This document shows, piece after piece, positions 25,881 to 38,500 of a stretch of DNA of 64,000 nucleotides (its first letter is position 1; each line of letters begins with the position of its first letter). Under the pieces are notes generated by a model. It worked only from the letters and a program-made list of their open reading frames with translations, was not told the origin of the DNA and made no database searches. Made by a program: the position numbers and the translations under genes. Source of the stretch: Polytrichum commune (taxonomy: Eukaryota; Streptophyta; Polytrichopsida; Polytrichales; Polytrichaceae); the NCBI GenBank assembly GCA_950295325.1, contig OX485804.1, forward strand, positions 69,850,033-69,914,032, given 5' to 3'.

Positions 25881-28530
25881 GGTTATGTGTGGTTGGGTCG
25901 ATTAGGTTTGAAGCAACACAATATTGCAACTGCCGATGGGCATTCTGGAACAATTACAATGCATGTGAAAGCAGTTAGGGTTACACCTTGCATGATTACA
26001 ATGCCCGTGAAAACCATTGGAGTTGCCCCCCACTCGGTTACACGATCCTTTGGGATTACAACGTTTCCCTCAACCATAACCGTGGCTATAATTGATGACT
26101 CTAAGAAGTCATTGACAACACTTGCCCAAGAACGGTTTGGTGAGGTATTGTGTAAACATGGAAAATAACAAATTTGTGGAGCAATAGATTACACCACTTG
26201 TTTATAATGAACTCCTTGAGAAGGTTGTGAACATGAGTGTGAAATGCACCATTAATCCAAAGAAGGACCGGTTGGATGCGTTGTGCACATATTGTAGCAA
26301 AGAGTTCCCCTATCAAACTTAGGTTTTAAGGATCACCATTGGGAAGGATGTTAGCATGGTCTTCAAATTGTTGGTTACAAAATAAAGGGAGAGAGATTGC
26401 CAATCTACCCAAACTTGAACACCATTGCTTCATCTTTGGTAATAGCAAAACATGTTGAGATTGATGTGCTATTGCCAATTTATAACCAGACGGGCATTTA
26501 CGATGACCATAATTCCACCAAATACCGCAAGTGGTGCTAACGATGGTGATGGTGAAAGGGAATGGGAGGCCAAGGCCAAGGCTAAGCAAAAGAGGATGGT
26601 GCTTAATGACCCCATGCCAATGCCATAGAGGGATGTACATGTGGAGGAGCTATCATTTGATAGCGATGGCAACGTCAATACTTTGGTAAAGAAACTAGGA
26701 AAACCTCTAATAAAGAGAATACCATTGTCACTGAGGTAGCAAAAAGAAATTCTCTTGTAGGACATCCTCAACCCAAGTTGCTACCGTGTAGATTGAAAAT
26801 GCATTAGTACTTGTAACCGGTGTAACCCATACGAGCCATTGCGCATGTAACCACGAAAATGCATACAACAATTGTCCTTGTAACACATGAGACTCAAACA
26901 CACATGTGTGCTCGTTGAAACCCAAACAATGCCCATGGTTGTAACTAGCACAACCATAGAAAACATGGATAGTGCAACGTTTACAACAATCATTCGCAAT
27001 GCATCCCCTAGAGTTGGTGGATTACGATCGTCTACCAACAATGTATACGAAGAAGATGTGGTAATGATCAATCTTGTAACCACCTTCAAGGTTGTTGATG
27101 TTGTTGTGGATGTTTTGTTGCAAGATGCATTTGACATCCACTTTAGCAAGAAACCACATTGACACAATTCTAGTAGACAATGGTTACATGAAGGAAAGTT
27201 TTAATTTGGAATTTGGCTTTGAACAATTTGTCAATAACCATGTTTAATTGTCTACCATCTTCAAGAAATGTTACAAAATCACCAAATTTATCCACTACAC
27301 ACACATATCATCCATTGCTTATGGCAACACGCAACCCTCAAAACCACATACTAGTGACAAATGAAATGCAATTCATATTAGGCAATACAAATCCCATATC
27401 CACATGTATGAATACATCATCTAAGATTCCAATGTTGGAATATTCAATCCACACGAGGAATGGGTTCTACATGATCGGATGTGCTCATTTTTTTAGTTAT
27501 GGATAATGGAACTTGAACATGTGGGGATGATGCCCTATCAATTTCCACCAAAATGCATGCAAACATGCTCATAATTACTTAAATTTCACCCACAACTACC
27601 CAACTATGCATCTACAATTCTAAAATTGTACAAATCTACAAAACTACACAACCCCATCCTCATAATTACAAACCTACACATCTACATAATTCCACAACTA
27701 CTATAATGGAAGAAACTTGGAATACTTACATTCTTGGGTTACAATATTAGAGGATAATTGCATCCCTCTCATGTACAATTACAGGCACCCACACACTTGC
27801 AATTGGCGCTCCACAAGTGCATTCACTTCAACATACTTCTAGATTGCACTCAAACTCCTAACTAGGTTAGCACACAATCAAGGTTTATGGACCTTCATTA
27901 GGATTATTTCAAAATTCCGATCCCTTGGGCATGGGAAGTGGGCATGTACTCATCATCCATGCCATTTGCTAGGACTAATGGTTTCTAATTGCCCATGGTT
28001 TGTAATGCCATCTTATGTTTGGCATGTCTTATTTTATACTTCAAGTTTTGTTTCTCTATAACCCTAATCTTTCATAGCCACACACATGCACAACCAATGG
28101 TTTTTATAATTGCTTTTTTTGTCAATAAATGTTACACTCATGGTAGTCTTTTGGAAGAGTGCAACCATGAGAGCGTCATTGTGAAAGGGGTGCAATTGTA
28201 ACCATGCAAAGAATGCGACCTTGGAAAAGGTGTAATGCAACTGTCGAACGAGCATAAGCATGCAAGGGGTGTAACCTACACCCTTAAAAGGGAATAACCG
28301 TGGAGGGTGTAACCTTCAAGTGGGTAACCATGGAGCTGCCATTACTCGTTAGGTTTATCCAACCAAGTGCAACCATGTAACCAAGTGTAACTATTGACCT
28401 TCCGTAACATGGCATTGCAAGTGGTTTTTATAAGCCACGGTAACCATGTGCGATGTGTTATGCGTATGCGTGCATAATTGCGTAAGGTTACAAAGGTTAC
28501 GAGTTTCTTTGTGATCTAGGAAGGCCACCC
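25881..28530. other. Intergenic, degenerate, rich in GTAACC/GGTTAC words
   Basis: No gene recognised. Short words such as GTAACCATG, GGGTGTAACC and their inverses recur (25980-26090, 26815-26890, 28195-28400), suggesting an old low-complexity or satellite-like sequence. 27560-27720 is enriched in ACTACACA/CTACAAAT words. A stretch at 26245-26330 reads LDALCTYCSKEFPYQT in one frame, vaguely like a BED-type zinc finger of hAT elements, but it is followed by a stop and lacks the histidines. Confidence 0.4.
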
Positions 28531-29823
28531 CTCCCCCCCCCCCCTATAAAATATAATACTAAAATAGAATGCAATTTGGGGCCATCATCTCGTGTGTTTG
28601 TTTAATTGCTTGTGTATTGGCCATATCAAAGTTTGAGGTGTTTGAGTGATTTGGGCATTTGTGCATTTGGCTGATGACCATGAGTGGTTGGACACCATGG
28701 ACTGGACAAGGGGATTGTTGAGTCATTCGGCAACGTATGATATTATACGAGGATGATAGTTGTGAGTTGGCATGTATTCCTATGTATTTAGGTTTATGAG
28801 GTACTTGATAGGTGTGGTGCGTGGGTGTTAAGTGAATATTGGAGAATGCATAAGGGGGTAATGTAAGTTTTGTGCATTGGGAGGATGGTATGTTGTGGTG
28901 GTTTATTGGCTCCATATTTGGTGACTTTATCAACGATGTTGTTGCTGATGATATTTGAAGGCGTACAAATTTTCTACACACGAGTGATGTTGTTTGTGAG
29001 GCATCTTATTATGACTTGTATGAGTAATATGTTTTGGTGATTATTTTAGGAAAGTGGATTGTGGATGAGGTTATTTTTGAGGCAGAGGGAATTGAGGCTA
29101 TTTGTGAAGACATAAGAGTGCGCCTTGTTGTTCTTGGTGAGGCGGAGGGCGATGAAGATGGCATTTCATTTTGCATGTAGAATGTTATGGTTTCTAGGGA
29201 GTCGCTACACTCGTTGTATGTTACTTGCGAGGTGGAAGACTCCTAGTTTGGCGGTTTCCTCGTTGCCTCTGTGAAAATGGGGGTGTATGAGTTGTTTGTG
29301 TACCTTGTGTAGGCGGTGGGGAACTTAACTGAGAGGGGTAGGGGGAGGCATTAAATGGTCATATACGTCCCCTTGATTATGTTGACTATGGAGCTTAGAA
29401 TGGTTAACAAATTCCAAACATGTCATGCAAACATAAAGCTTGCAATATGGAGGTTGAGGCATGAGGTTGCCACCAAAATGACCCAAATTTTGAATCGTTG
29501 TACCATGCTATTGCAAGCAATAATAAAACACCTCTATCTATTGAAAACAATACTCAGTTAACCAACTTCAAGTTCACACATGAGCTTGTGGCTATAATCA
29601 AGGGTGAAGTGTCCCTCATTCACGCCAATCATGAGTTAGCATTATCTCTTTCTCTTCCAAGAATAGTATTCACAAAAGGTTTATGATAAATATTGTAGGC
29701 CACACTATATACAAGGAAACCTACACTAAAAACATCAAGGATAAACTATGGGTGCACATTATATTCCAACCCACAACATATGTCATCGGAGCTCGGGGGG
29801 GGTAGTCATTGGTTGGAGTAGCA
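28531..29823. other. Intergenic with poly(C) tract and a poly(C)-linked repeat unit
   Basis: A poly(C) run near 28530-28544 and a repeat unit at about 29340-29520 shared with 16480 and 17424 (GGTTAACAAATTCCAA block). The minus strand is open at 28559-28981 (140 codons), but the composition is repeat-like and I recognise no domain. Confidence 0.4.
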
Positions 29824-30094
29824 ATATACGTGCGAACAAATGATAGGGTATTTTAAAAACATGGGGGCTAAAAATTATAAATGGATTTAAGAGTAATATA
29901 GGGTATCAAAAATGGCACTGGACATCTTTAAAGTACTATAGGGTATGGAATAATAGGTAATTTGGAATTATAAGTAATGCAAGCCATTTTTCTATTAACC
30001 CAAAGTAGAAATTTACATAATGATAGCATGTGAAAAAAATAAGAGAATTGAAAGTAATACCCCCCTATAAAATAATGGTTGTTCGCACCTATAT
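29824..30094. mobile_element. MITE with ATATACGTGCGAACAA ends
   Basis: The left end ATATACGTGCGAACAA (29824-29839) is inverted at the right end (30079-30094), with one mismatch. Beyond it, TAGGGTATTTT pairs loosely with the inner right end. TA flanks inside the palindromic ATAT allow a TA target site. The 271-bp interior is AT-rich and non-coding. Confidence 0.65.
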
Positions 30095-30109
30095 CCTCAA
30101 CTTTTTAAC

Positions 30110-30133
30110 ACACTGCCCCCCCCCCCCCCCCGA
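30110..30133. repeat. Poly(C) tract
   Basis: About 17 consecutive C. One of several long C/G homopolymers in the window. Confidence 0.9.
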
Positions 30134-31160
30134 GCATCGGAGGTAAATGTTGTAAATGACAATATTGGAGGGAAAACAATGTACATTTGAGTGACTTACA
30201 ACAAAGTGAAATCCAATTCACATCCATCTTCCCTGGGTAGGTTTTAAATCTAAGATTCAAATATGTATATTGTTTCTCAAAACAAGCATCAACAAAATAG
30301 AAAATCATCATTTCCCCAAAAAAACCATGTTTATAAAAAAAAATCTACCATAAAATAAGATATCCCCAGTTTTGTTATTTTACAACATAATATGGTTTTC
30401 CATTAAAGCTACATGGGTTTGATAGGTATGTAGAGAGGTTGATTGAAATTAATAAAGTGAACATATAAACCAAGAACGAAGTTCCATGCTATTTTTGATG
30501 CGGGATGGGGTACATTGTGGGCCATATTGTAGTGCAACAAAGGTTAAATCAAACTATAAATATGCACACAAAATTTACCATAAACATTGTAGTGATTATG
30601 GAGATCTCAAGGCTTGTTTTAGGGGAAGACGACCCAGAATACGTCCCAATAATGACAATGTCACTTTTTTGAAATGGAAGAAAATAAAAGGAAAAACTAA
30701 CATTGCTATTATTATGGACGTTAATTTGACATGGTTGTTGGAATTTCTCCTTGTTGCATGGTAGGGTTTATTGCCTACGTTGCGGTAGGTGGTCCATGTA
30801 TGTGATGTTATAGTATCAAATATCCTAGACAAGGGAAGCATTAACACTTGTTTGGTATCTAGTTTCCATTTGTTCAAGACAAGTTACATGAGGTATTTGA
30901 TGGTTATTTGGTGTATTGTAATCTTTGTTTTACATTATTTGTACAGGAGCGTGCACTGATTTTAAGTAGATTTATGCTTCTTGTATGTGAGGCACCTCTA
31001 AATCCTACAACGATGACTCTGGGGGAGTTGCATTTATATCATTGGACTCTTCTTTTTCTATTAAGTGTTCATATTTGCCATGTTTTGTTTTAATGGCATG
31101 GAGAATGCATCTATCATGTGTGGATGCAAATTTAATTATTTCAATGGTGAGGTCACGTGT
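30134..31160. other. Intergenic, AT-rich, nothing recognised
   Basis: No gene or repeat that I can support. Confidence 0.4.
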
Positions 31161-31163
31161 GGA

Positions 31164-31388
31164 TACTACACCAAATATTTTAATTAGTACCACGTACTAT
31201 TTGAAATTACGTAATGCTATAACTTCTTTACTATCAATGCAAATGTTTACCAACTAAAGTTTTTAATGTTCTAATATGTCCAAACAACCAATTTGACCTT
31301 TGTTGGCATAAAATGAGATATACATTAAATAGTTATAGCATTGCATAATTTCAAATAGTAAGTGACACCAAATACAATATTGGTCCAA
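31164..31388. mobile_element. Long-TIR MITE (ACTATTTGAAATTAC family), copy A
   Basis: The left arm contains ACTATTTGAAATTACGTAAT and GCTATAACT. The right arm holds the inverse (AGTTATAGCATTGCATAATT, CAAATAGTAAGTG). The outermost parts pair as ACTACACCAAATAT with ATATTGTATTTGGTGT. The interior is non-coding. The same arms recur at 32316-32589. Confidence 0.7.
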
Positions 31389-32315
31389 CGTGTTCAAATG
31401 CAACTACATTTATCTAAAGAATCTCCAAGCAACAGTTTGCTAAGCAAGTACACCATGTGTCGTATGGGAATGTTTGGCTCATTTGAGTGTTGGTTTGATG
31501 TGTTATTTTTGGATGAAGGTTTGTGAGTTTGTTATTATTCCCATAAGTTGGTCGTGGAGGGCAATGTTCAAGATCAAAGCCCTCATATGAGTTTCATTTT
31601 GGAGGGCTCTCAAATTTCAGCTCTTCACTTGCAGGGCTAGTTGAAATCCAAGACATCAATCCAAGACTATAGAAATGAAATACAAAACCCATAATAAACT
31701 TGTGCATGAATTATATGGTACATGTTTTCAATATAATGTGAAGAATTAAGAATCAACCATGTAACTCCACTTCTTGGAGTGACAATGCCCTATGCTTGTT
31801 GGTTCTCGTGACGGGTAGATTATATCGAGGACTTCAAGTGACGTCTTCATTTTCAATTTGGGGTTGCGTTTTGAAGGGTTGTTTTGAGAGACGTATATTT
31901 TGAAGGGCCAAATCGTGTTTGAAGGGCATTGAAGACTTCGACCTTGAATATTGGTGGAGGGCGATTTTGCTAGTATGTATAGGATGAGAACCACAAGGTG
32001 GGTACACTAAAGATGGTACTTAGTGTCACCAATTCTAATTGTCTTGCTGAATACTAACTGTAAACCGCAATATAGTGTCACCAACACTAAATGTTAACCC
32101 AACATTATTTGTCATTCTTTCGGGGGATTATAGATTTAAAGTATTGCACTTATTGTCACTTACCAAGCGAATTTTTCATCCAGATTTCGATCATCCATGA
32201 CAACATTTCATCACAAGTTGCTGATAGGAGAAGGTAGGGTTTTGGCCAGTGGATGAACTCATCCATCGTCCATGACAATATATGTCACTTATTCATAAGA
32301 AGTGTCATATGAAAA
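31389..32315. other. Intergenic, nothing recognised
   Basis: AT-rich. The words TAGTGTCACCAA and ACACTAAAT (32010-32110) relate to the neighbouring MITE ends. No gene. Confidence 0.4.
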
Positions 32316-32589
32316 GCTACTACAGTAAATATGATATTTAGTGTGACTTACTATTTGGAATTACGCAATGCTATATCTATTTATTGTACATCTCATATTT
32401 TACCAACAAATGTTGAATTGATAGTTTGGACATTATAGAACTTTGACAACTTTATTTGGTAGAAATCTATTCCAATAATAAAAAGATATAGCACTGTGTA
32501 AATCCAAATGGTAAGTCATACTAAATATTGTGTTTGGTGTAGTGACATAAAATATCATGTGACACTAAATATCATGTTTAGTGTAGTAA
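32316..32589. mobile_element. Long-TIR MITE, copy B
   Basis: The left end ACTACAGTAAATATGATATT pairs with the right end read backwards (ACTACACTAAACATGATATT). The inner arms share CTTACTATTTGGAATTACGC and GCTATATC with the inverse near 32485-32520. Arms exceed 80 bp, with an AT-rich loop. Confidence 0.7.
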
Positions 32590-35500
32590 ACCCCATCTTG
32601 TATCAAGGATACTCTTCAACAGGGTAGTATCTTGGAGGTTGGCATCTTGGAGCTCGTATTTTCCTTCTTCTTTGAGACTTAGGGGTTGTTTACATAATGG
32701 ACCATGAAGTTGTCCCTTGCTCCTCTAAAACATGCGATTGGTTGTTGACCTCGTCCCAAGACCACTTCGGTTTACATCAAGAGAAAAATAATAAAAATGT
32801 ACGAGTGACCATGGAACTCAAGGTCTCCATAAAGGCTTATTTTCATGCCTACACTATCCACTGTCATGGTCCAACAAGTTTTGCAATGGGAGAGGCAAAA
32901 GAAGTCTTCTCTCTACAAATGTCACGGGACCATGATAGAGTAATGCCGTTTTGATTTTTTTTTAATCATATTTTTCAAACATTTTCATAATTACAAGGAA
33001 ATTAGGGCCACTTCACACGCGAGACTGAAAGCCTGTGACCATTACACTTCAAGCACTCTCATTGGTGGAAAAGGCGGAGTTGGTCCAAGTTCGCTTCACA
33101 CTACACTTGAGGGACCAACGGAGTATGTGAATGCAAGACGGATGTAAAGTCTACATGGATTCCTACACGGCATCAAGTGGATCATGTTTCATGGTCACTT
33201 GGACTATTTTCAAATACTACCTCATGGAGGTAGGCCTAACACAAAACCGGGAGACCATGGCACTCCGAACGCTCACCACCGTTGGTTCATTCTATTTTAT
33301 CATGTGTGATGCCCCGCATGAATAGAAATTCATTGGAATAGCATTTGGTTGAGGGCTTGGTCACATATGACTTCACACTACACTCGAGGCCCCGTGACCA
33401 CACTACATGATTTTGGAGATGTCTTGGGACGGCTTTTGGACACTTTCTTTTGGGCTCTCACAATTTCATGGTCACGGCTCTTGGCTTATGTGTGAAGTGG
33501 CCCTAAGGGAAGAAGAGGAAGGGGAGAAGGTCACACACGAAGAAAGTTCTCAAAATTGCCCCCTTTTTGGACACATATTTCAAATAATCAGCACATCCAT
33601 TTTTTGGTGCATGGCCACTTCTCTTGATCCATGTTCAGTTTACCACTACACTAAATAAGATATATAGTGTTCAATACACTAAATACGAACACATGCACTA
33701 AATATCAATAACCCTATGAAAGTGAGTAACATTAAATGTAAACCCAAACACTAAATATCAACCATGATAATATGTGGAAGTTACATGTCTGAATTTAGGG
33801 CCACTTTATACACAGCCTGGGGCCGGCCGGAGCACTGGCCCGATTGAGGCCTCAATCGGGACGCACTTTGTGAACTTTTTTCCGGCCCAACCTTGTCGCA
33901 TGTAAAGTGGTGAGGCCCGATTCTAGGGCCCGATGGTCTTGAGGGTTAAGTTTCATGGAACTTACCTTGGTCAATGCCCGGTGCTCTTGAGCATTGGTTA
34001 CACGGCTTTTACTATGGGGGATGATCTCTATAGGCTTATGGTTAGGGGGTCAACCTTGGGTCCCATTAGACTATATCGAGCCCTTTGAATCTAATGCTGG
34101 TGTCAAAATGCTCATATAAATTCACCCACCATGTACAATGGAATAACCGATGTACCCGGTAACAAAAAAAAAACCAGAGTTGCAATGATACAATATTCAT
34201 TATAGAGTAATCTATGTTTGTAGATATTAATTGGCTTCGTTCCGTTCGGGAACATGACGACATTGAGCATATATTTCGGTGTGGGTTACTGATTGTAGGT
34301 AGGCATTGCGCCAACATTGTTGTCGTGCTTTTTATTTTTCAAGCTACATAAATTTATAGACTTAATCAACCTTTCTAAAGCCTCAATTAACTTTCTATTT
34401 ATAGATAAGATATTTTATTAAAAAACTAATAATTCTAACCATAGTATAAGTTTACATTATTGTTGGATCTAAGTGCGTGTAAACTTTTGAGCATGGTTCC
34501 ACTTGGAAACTATCTTTGGCTTATTTTTGGAATGTGTTTGTTATGGTTAAAATTGTGGAGTCACTACACTAAACATGATATTTAGTGTGAGATACTATAA
34601 ATACGATCACTAGACTAAATATCACTAACCCTATGAAAGTAAGTAACATTAAATGTAAAATCAAACACTAAATATCATCCATGGTAATATGTGAAAGTTA
34701 CATGCACGAATTTAGTGTTAGGAAGGATATGAAAAAAATTAACAATGAGAAAAAGAGAAGGGACATGGTAGTAGGGAAGGTGGTGGCGCATTTATGTGTA
34801 ACACTAATTCTATGAAAAAATAATCAACAATTTTGAAAGGAGAAGGGACATGTTAGTACGGAAGGTGGCAACGCATTTATGTCTAACACTAATTATGAAA
34901 GAATTCATCTTATTTCGAAGACAGAGAAGACAGTCTCGCGGCCAAGTTGTTTCTAAAATGAAAAAGCCAATATTTGATTTTATTGTGGAACTCGCTCCTC
35001 CCATGAACTACTGCTGTTTGTGAGAATTAAGAGAGTCGAAATTAGGGGTGTGGTAGAAGGCCTGGAATTCACCACATTTCGAAGACAAAGAAGACTGTGA
35101 AGCGGCCAAGTTGTATCTAAAAAAAAAAAGCCAATATTTGATTTTATTATGGAACTTGCCCCTCCCATGAACTACTGCTGTTTGTGAGAATTAAGAGAGT
35201 ACAAATTAGGGGTGTGGTAGAAGAAGGCGAACAATATTCTTGGAGATACAAAATTTCTTGGAAATACAAATTTTTTTCACAAGTTGAGTATGTAGTGAAG
35301 AAGACGAAATTGCGATTTGAGCGACGCACGAAGTGTTTCAGAGAGGCTTCGGAAAGGAAGGTGGAAGGGAGAGGAGTAGAGAAGCGATGAGAGGAAGCTG
35401 GAGAGGAGAGAAAAGAAGGGGAAGGTGGAGGGGAGAGTAGTAAGGAGGAGAGGAAATGCTTTTACCCCTCCTTTGATTGACGGACAAGATTGGAACAATC

Positions 35501-38500
35501 CAACGGAGGAGCCCCATCCGGCCCTAGATGGGAGTTCGGGACGAGGTAAAGCTCGTCCCGAAATCTCATCTAGGGCCCGATGGTTTGGCGCCAAAATTGT
35601 GCCACCTAAGACGCCACATGGGATAGGTGAGTGTTCGGGCCGGCCCCAAGTATAAAGCCCTTGGGCCCAATTTGATGAAATCGAGCGATCCTATTGGTTC
35701 AAATTTTGAGAGTTCCAGCCGGCCCTCAATCCGGCCCCAAGTATAAAGTGGCCCTTAGTGTTAGTAAAGATATGAAAAGGAATGATACAATGAGAGAGGT
35801 GACAGTAGGGAAGGTAATAGCACATTTATGTCTAACACCAATTGTCAAGGATTGAAACTTAGTGTTCAGCAGGGTAAGGTGATAACAACACTAAATATCC
35901 TAAAGACCCAAAGGCTTTACAAATGCATTTTATTTTTTTAGAAATCGGGCCATGGAAACGTGACCGTTTATGAATGCCGTTTGACATGGGACAAGTTCAT
36001 GGTCCATTGATGTAAATAGCCTCTCATGCTCTCGTGTAGAATTATGACGCATACCTACCGAGCTAGGCAAAGCAGAATGCATGGGAAGTAGTGGGTAGGG
36101 TATATATGTAGGTGCGGGAGTAGTAGGAATGGGGGGGGGGGGCATGCAACAAACAACAATAGGAAATCGGAAAGCGGACGGGACCCTTACTTTATTATCG
36201 ACCCCTAGTTAATAATAAAAGAATCACGATGCATGTGATGTCACATTGTGTTCTGTAACGCATGCGGGTGTCACTGTATTTAGCTTTTCTTCTTCGTCTT
36301 AGAAACAATTATCATAGAGACACGTGTTTAAAAGAGACTAGACTACGTGTTTTAAATATGTATAATAACTTTACATTTGATGTTGAACATAAATAGAAGC
36401 ATCCAATATAAGGCACCGAGGCTTTAAAAGAAAGAAATACATGTTAGATAGCTTGGAAAGTTTTCACACCAATTTCATAGATTTGAAAATTGATACATAG
36501 TTGGCGGAGCAAATATTTCAAAATAAAAAATTTATATGCAACCTACGAAAATTTATATTGCAAAGTTTTCTTGATGAAGGAGTTTTTTTACTCTCCGTTA
36601 TGGGAAGTTTGTTGATGCTCGATTGCTAAGTGAGAATCTTAACCACATACTCAACCTTGTTGCATGTGAGGATCTTCTATTACATGAAGGTGTTGTCCTC
36701 TTTTTGTGGGTCACTTGTTACACCACCATGTTGAGCGGATAGATCCCCAATTAGCCACTATGATTGGCCAAGTGTTATCGCATCCTTCTTACACTGATGA
36801 TATGAATGGTCGAAGTGGTGCTATTTAATACTTAATATTGCATGTGATTAATCGCTTTTAACAATGACTTGCTCAATGGCACTGTTGCACTCACTTGTTG
36901 ACGGCTTAAGGATTAAAAATAGGTGTCACCAAAAAGGGAGGTGTTACGTTAAGGCCTTAGCACCTTAGCAACGCCTTAAACCAATAAGTGAAGGTTTTTG
37001 TCATACATGTGGTAGTTGTATGAACCAATTTCTTTATTTCCATGCAGAAAACACAAAAACCTTGTAAACTAATCCACCCCCCTTCAATATTGAAATAACA
37101 CAAATTTTTGAAGTGAAAGTGTGTTGTCATGCAAAATTGTTGGGGGGTCAATGATGTTCATAGGGTGAAGATTACCATAATCAACATGTACTTACTATGC
37201 AAGATTTTAGGATGTTGGTTTTAGCACCCTCTACCTCATGTATTGAATTAAGAAACTGAGAAGCATGCACTTCCAATATCCAAAACTCACCAAAGGAGAT
37301 TTGATTGTCGTTCCAATTTTCGTCGATCCTTCATTGTAGATTTGTTAATGCAACACAAGTTTCATTGTGTAAATCTAATCGGTAGAAGTTGGAGAATATG
37401 AACCACAAAACATATAACACCCATGTACCTTAAACGTCCTCCGTTATGCTTACGCAAACACCCGACAAGAGGCTAACAACTACATTAGTCCATTTTGTTT
37501 TTGCATATTATGTGGCCCTTTATGTGAGACAAGGGCCAAGGGATGTTCATGTAATAAAAATGAGTGTACTTATCAACTTGGGAAAATCAAGCTACTAAGA
37601 TAAATTTACATTCATCTCGTAACACATGGAGTGTGTCTTGTTAAGACTTACTGAATTTTTCTTCTTCCTATACTGAATCAATCCCAGTATTAAATCAAAC
37701 AGTCTAATAATTGCATATATTACTAGAATTCGGGAAGTTACTGTTAGTCACATAATTGAGCCTATTTAGTGTTACTAGATGCTCATAGTGGTTCTCCTCC
37801 TTGTTTGAGATGACCATATGTAAAGAGGGAGATCCTAAGAGAAGGTATTCTTGAAAAGTCCTAAGTCATTATTGATAGCGTTGATCACAAACATTGTGTA
37901 GAGTGGACTTAGATCATGACCTAGCATTGTGTGATGAATATATGTAAGTAATAGTATATATAAACTTACATATCAATAATGATAAGTAGACTATAAATAG
38001 GAATATATTGCATGTATATTTCAATTAATATATAATAAGACAATGTGTTTGGGTTGTCTTGTTGCAAAATTGAGGTGACCGACAAATAGCATTCATTTTT
38101 AAACTTGTAAGATTTCATGTCACCTTCTCGTTTGTATTTTGACATGCTCGATTTCATTTGTGGTGACCTTGTGCACATGGAATGGGGACTGCCATTCATT
38201 TCTTAACCAACAAGGAAACATAGAAAGCAACAATCATGGTTTGTGACCACGAGTGTAAAACTTGCCCTTGAAATGCGAGGGGACCAATGCATCCCATGAT
38301 GGAATAATGCATTCTATAACAATGTAATGCCGTGCTTTACCCTACTGAAAGAAAAAATGATGGTTTTGAAAACTCTCTCGTTAACACAACATAACAAAAT
38401 CTTCATGATTGTTTTAAACAAGTAATGTGATGCATACCTACCAACATGGGAAGGAAAAACATGAAACATGTAGTAGGTAGATAGTTAAGTAGGTAGGAAA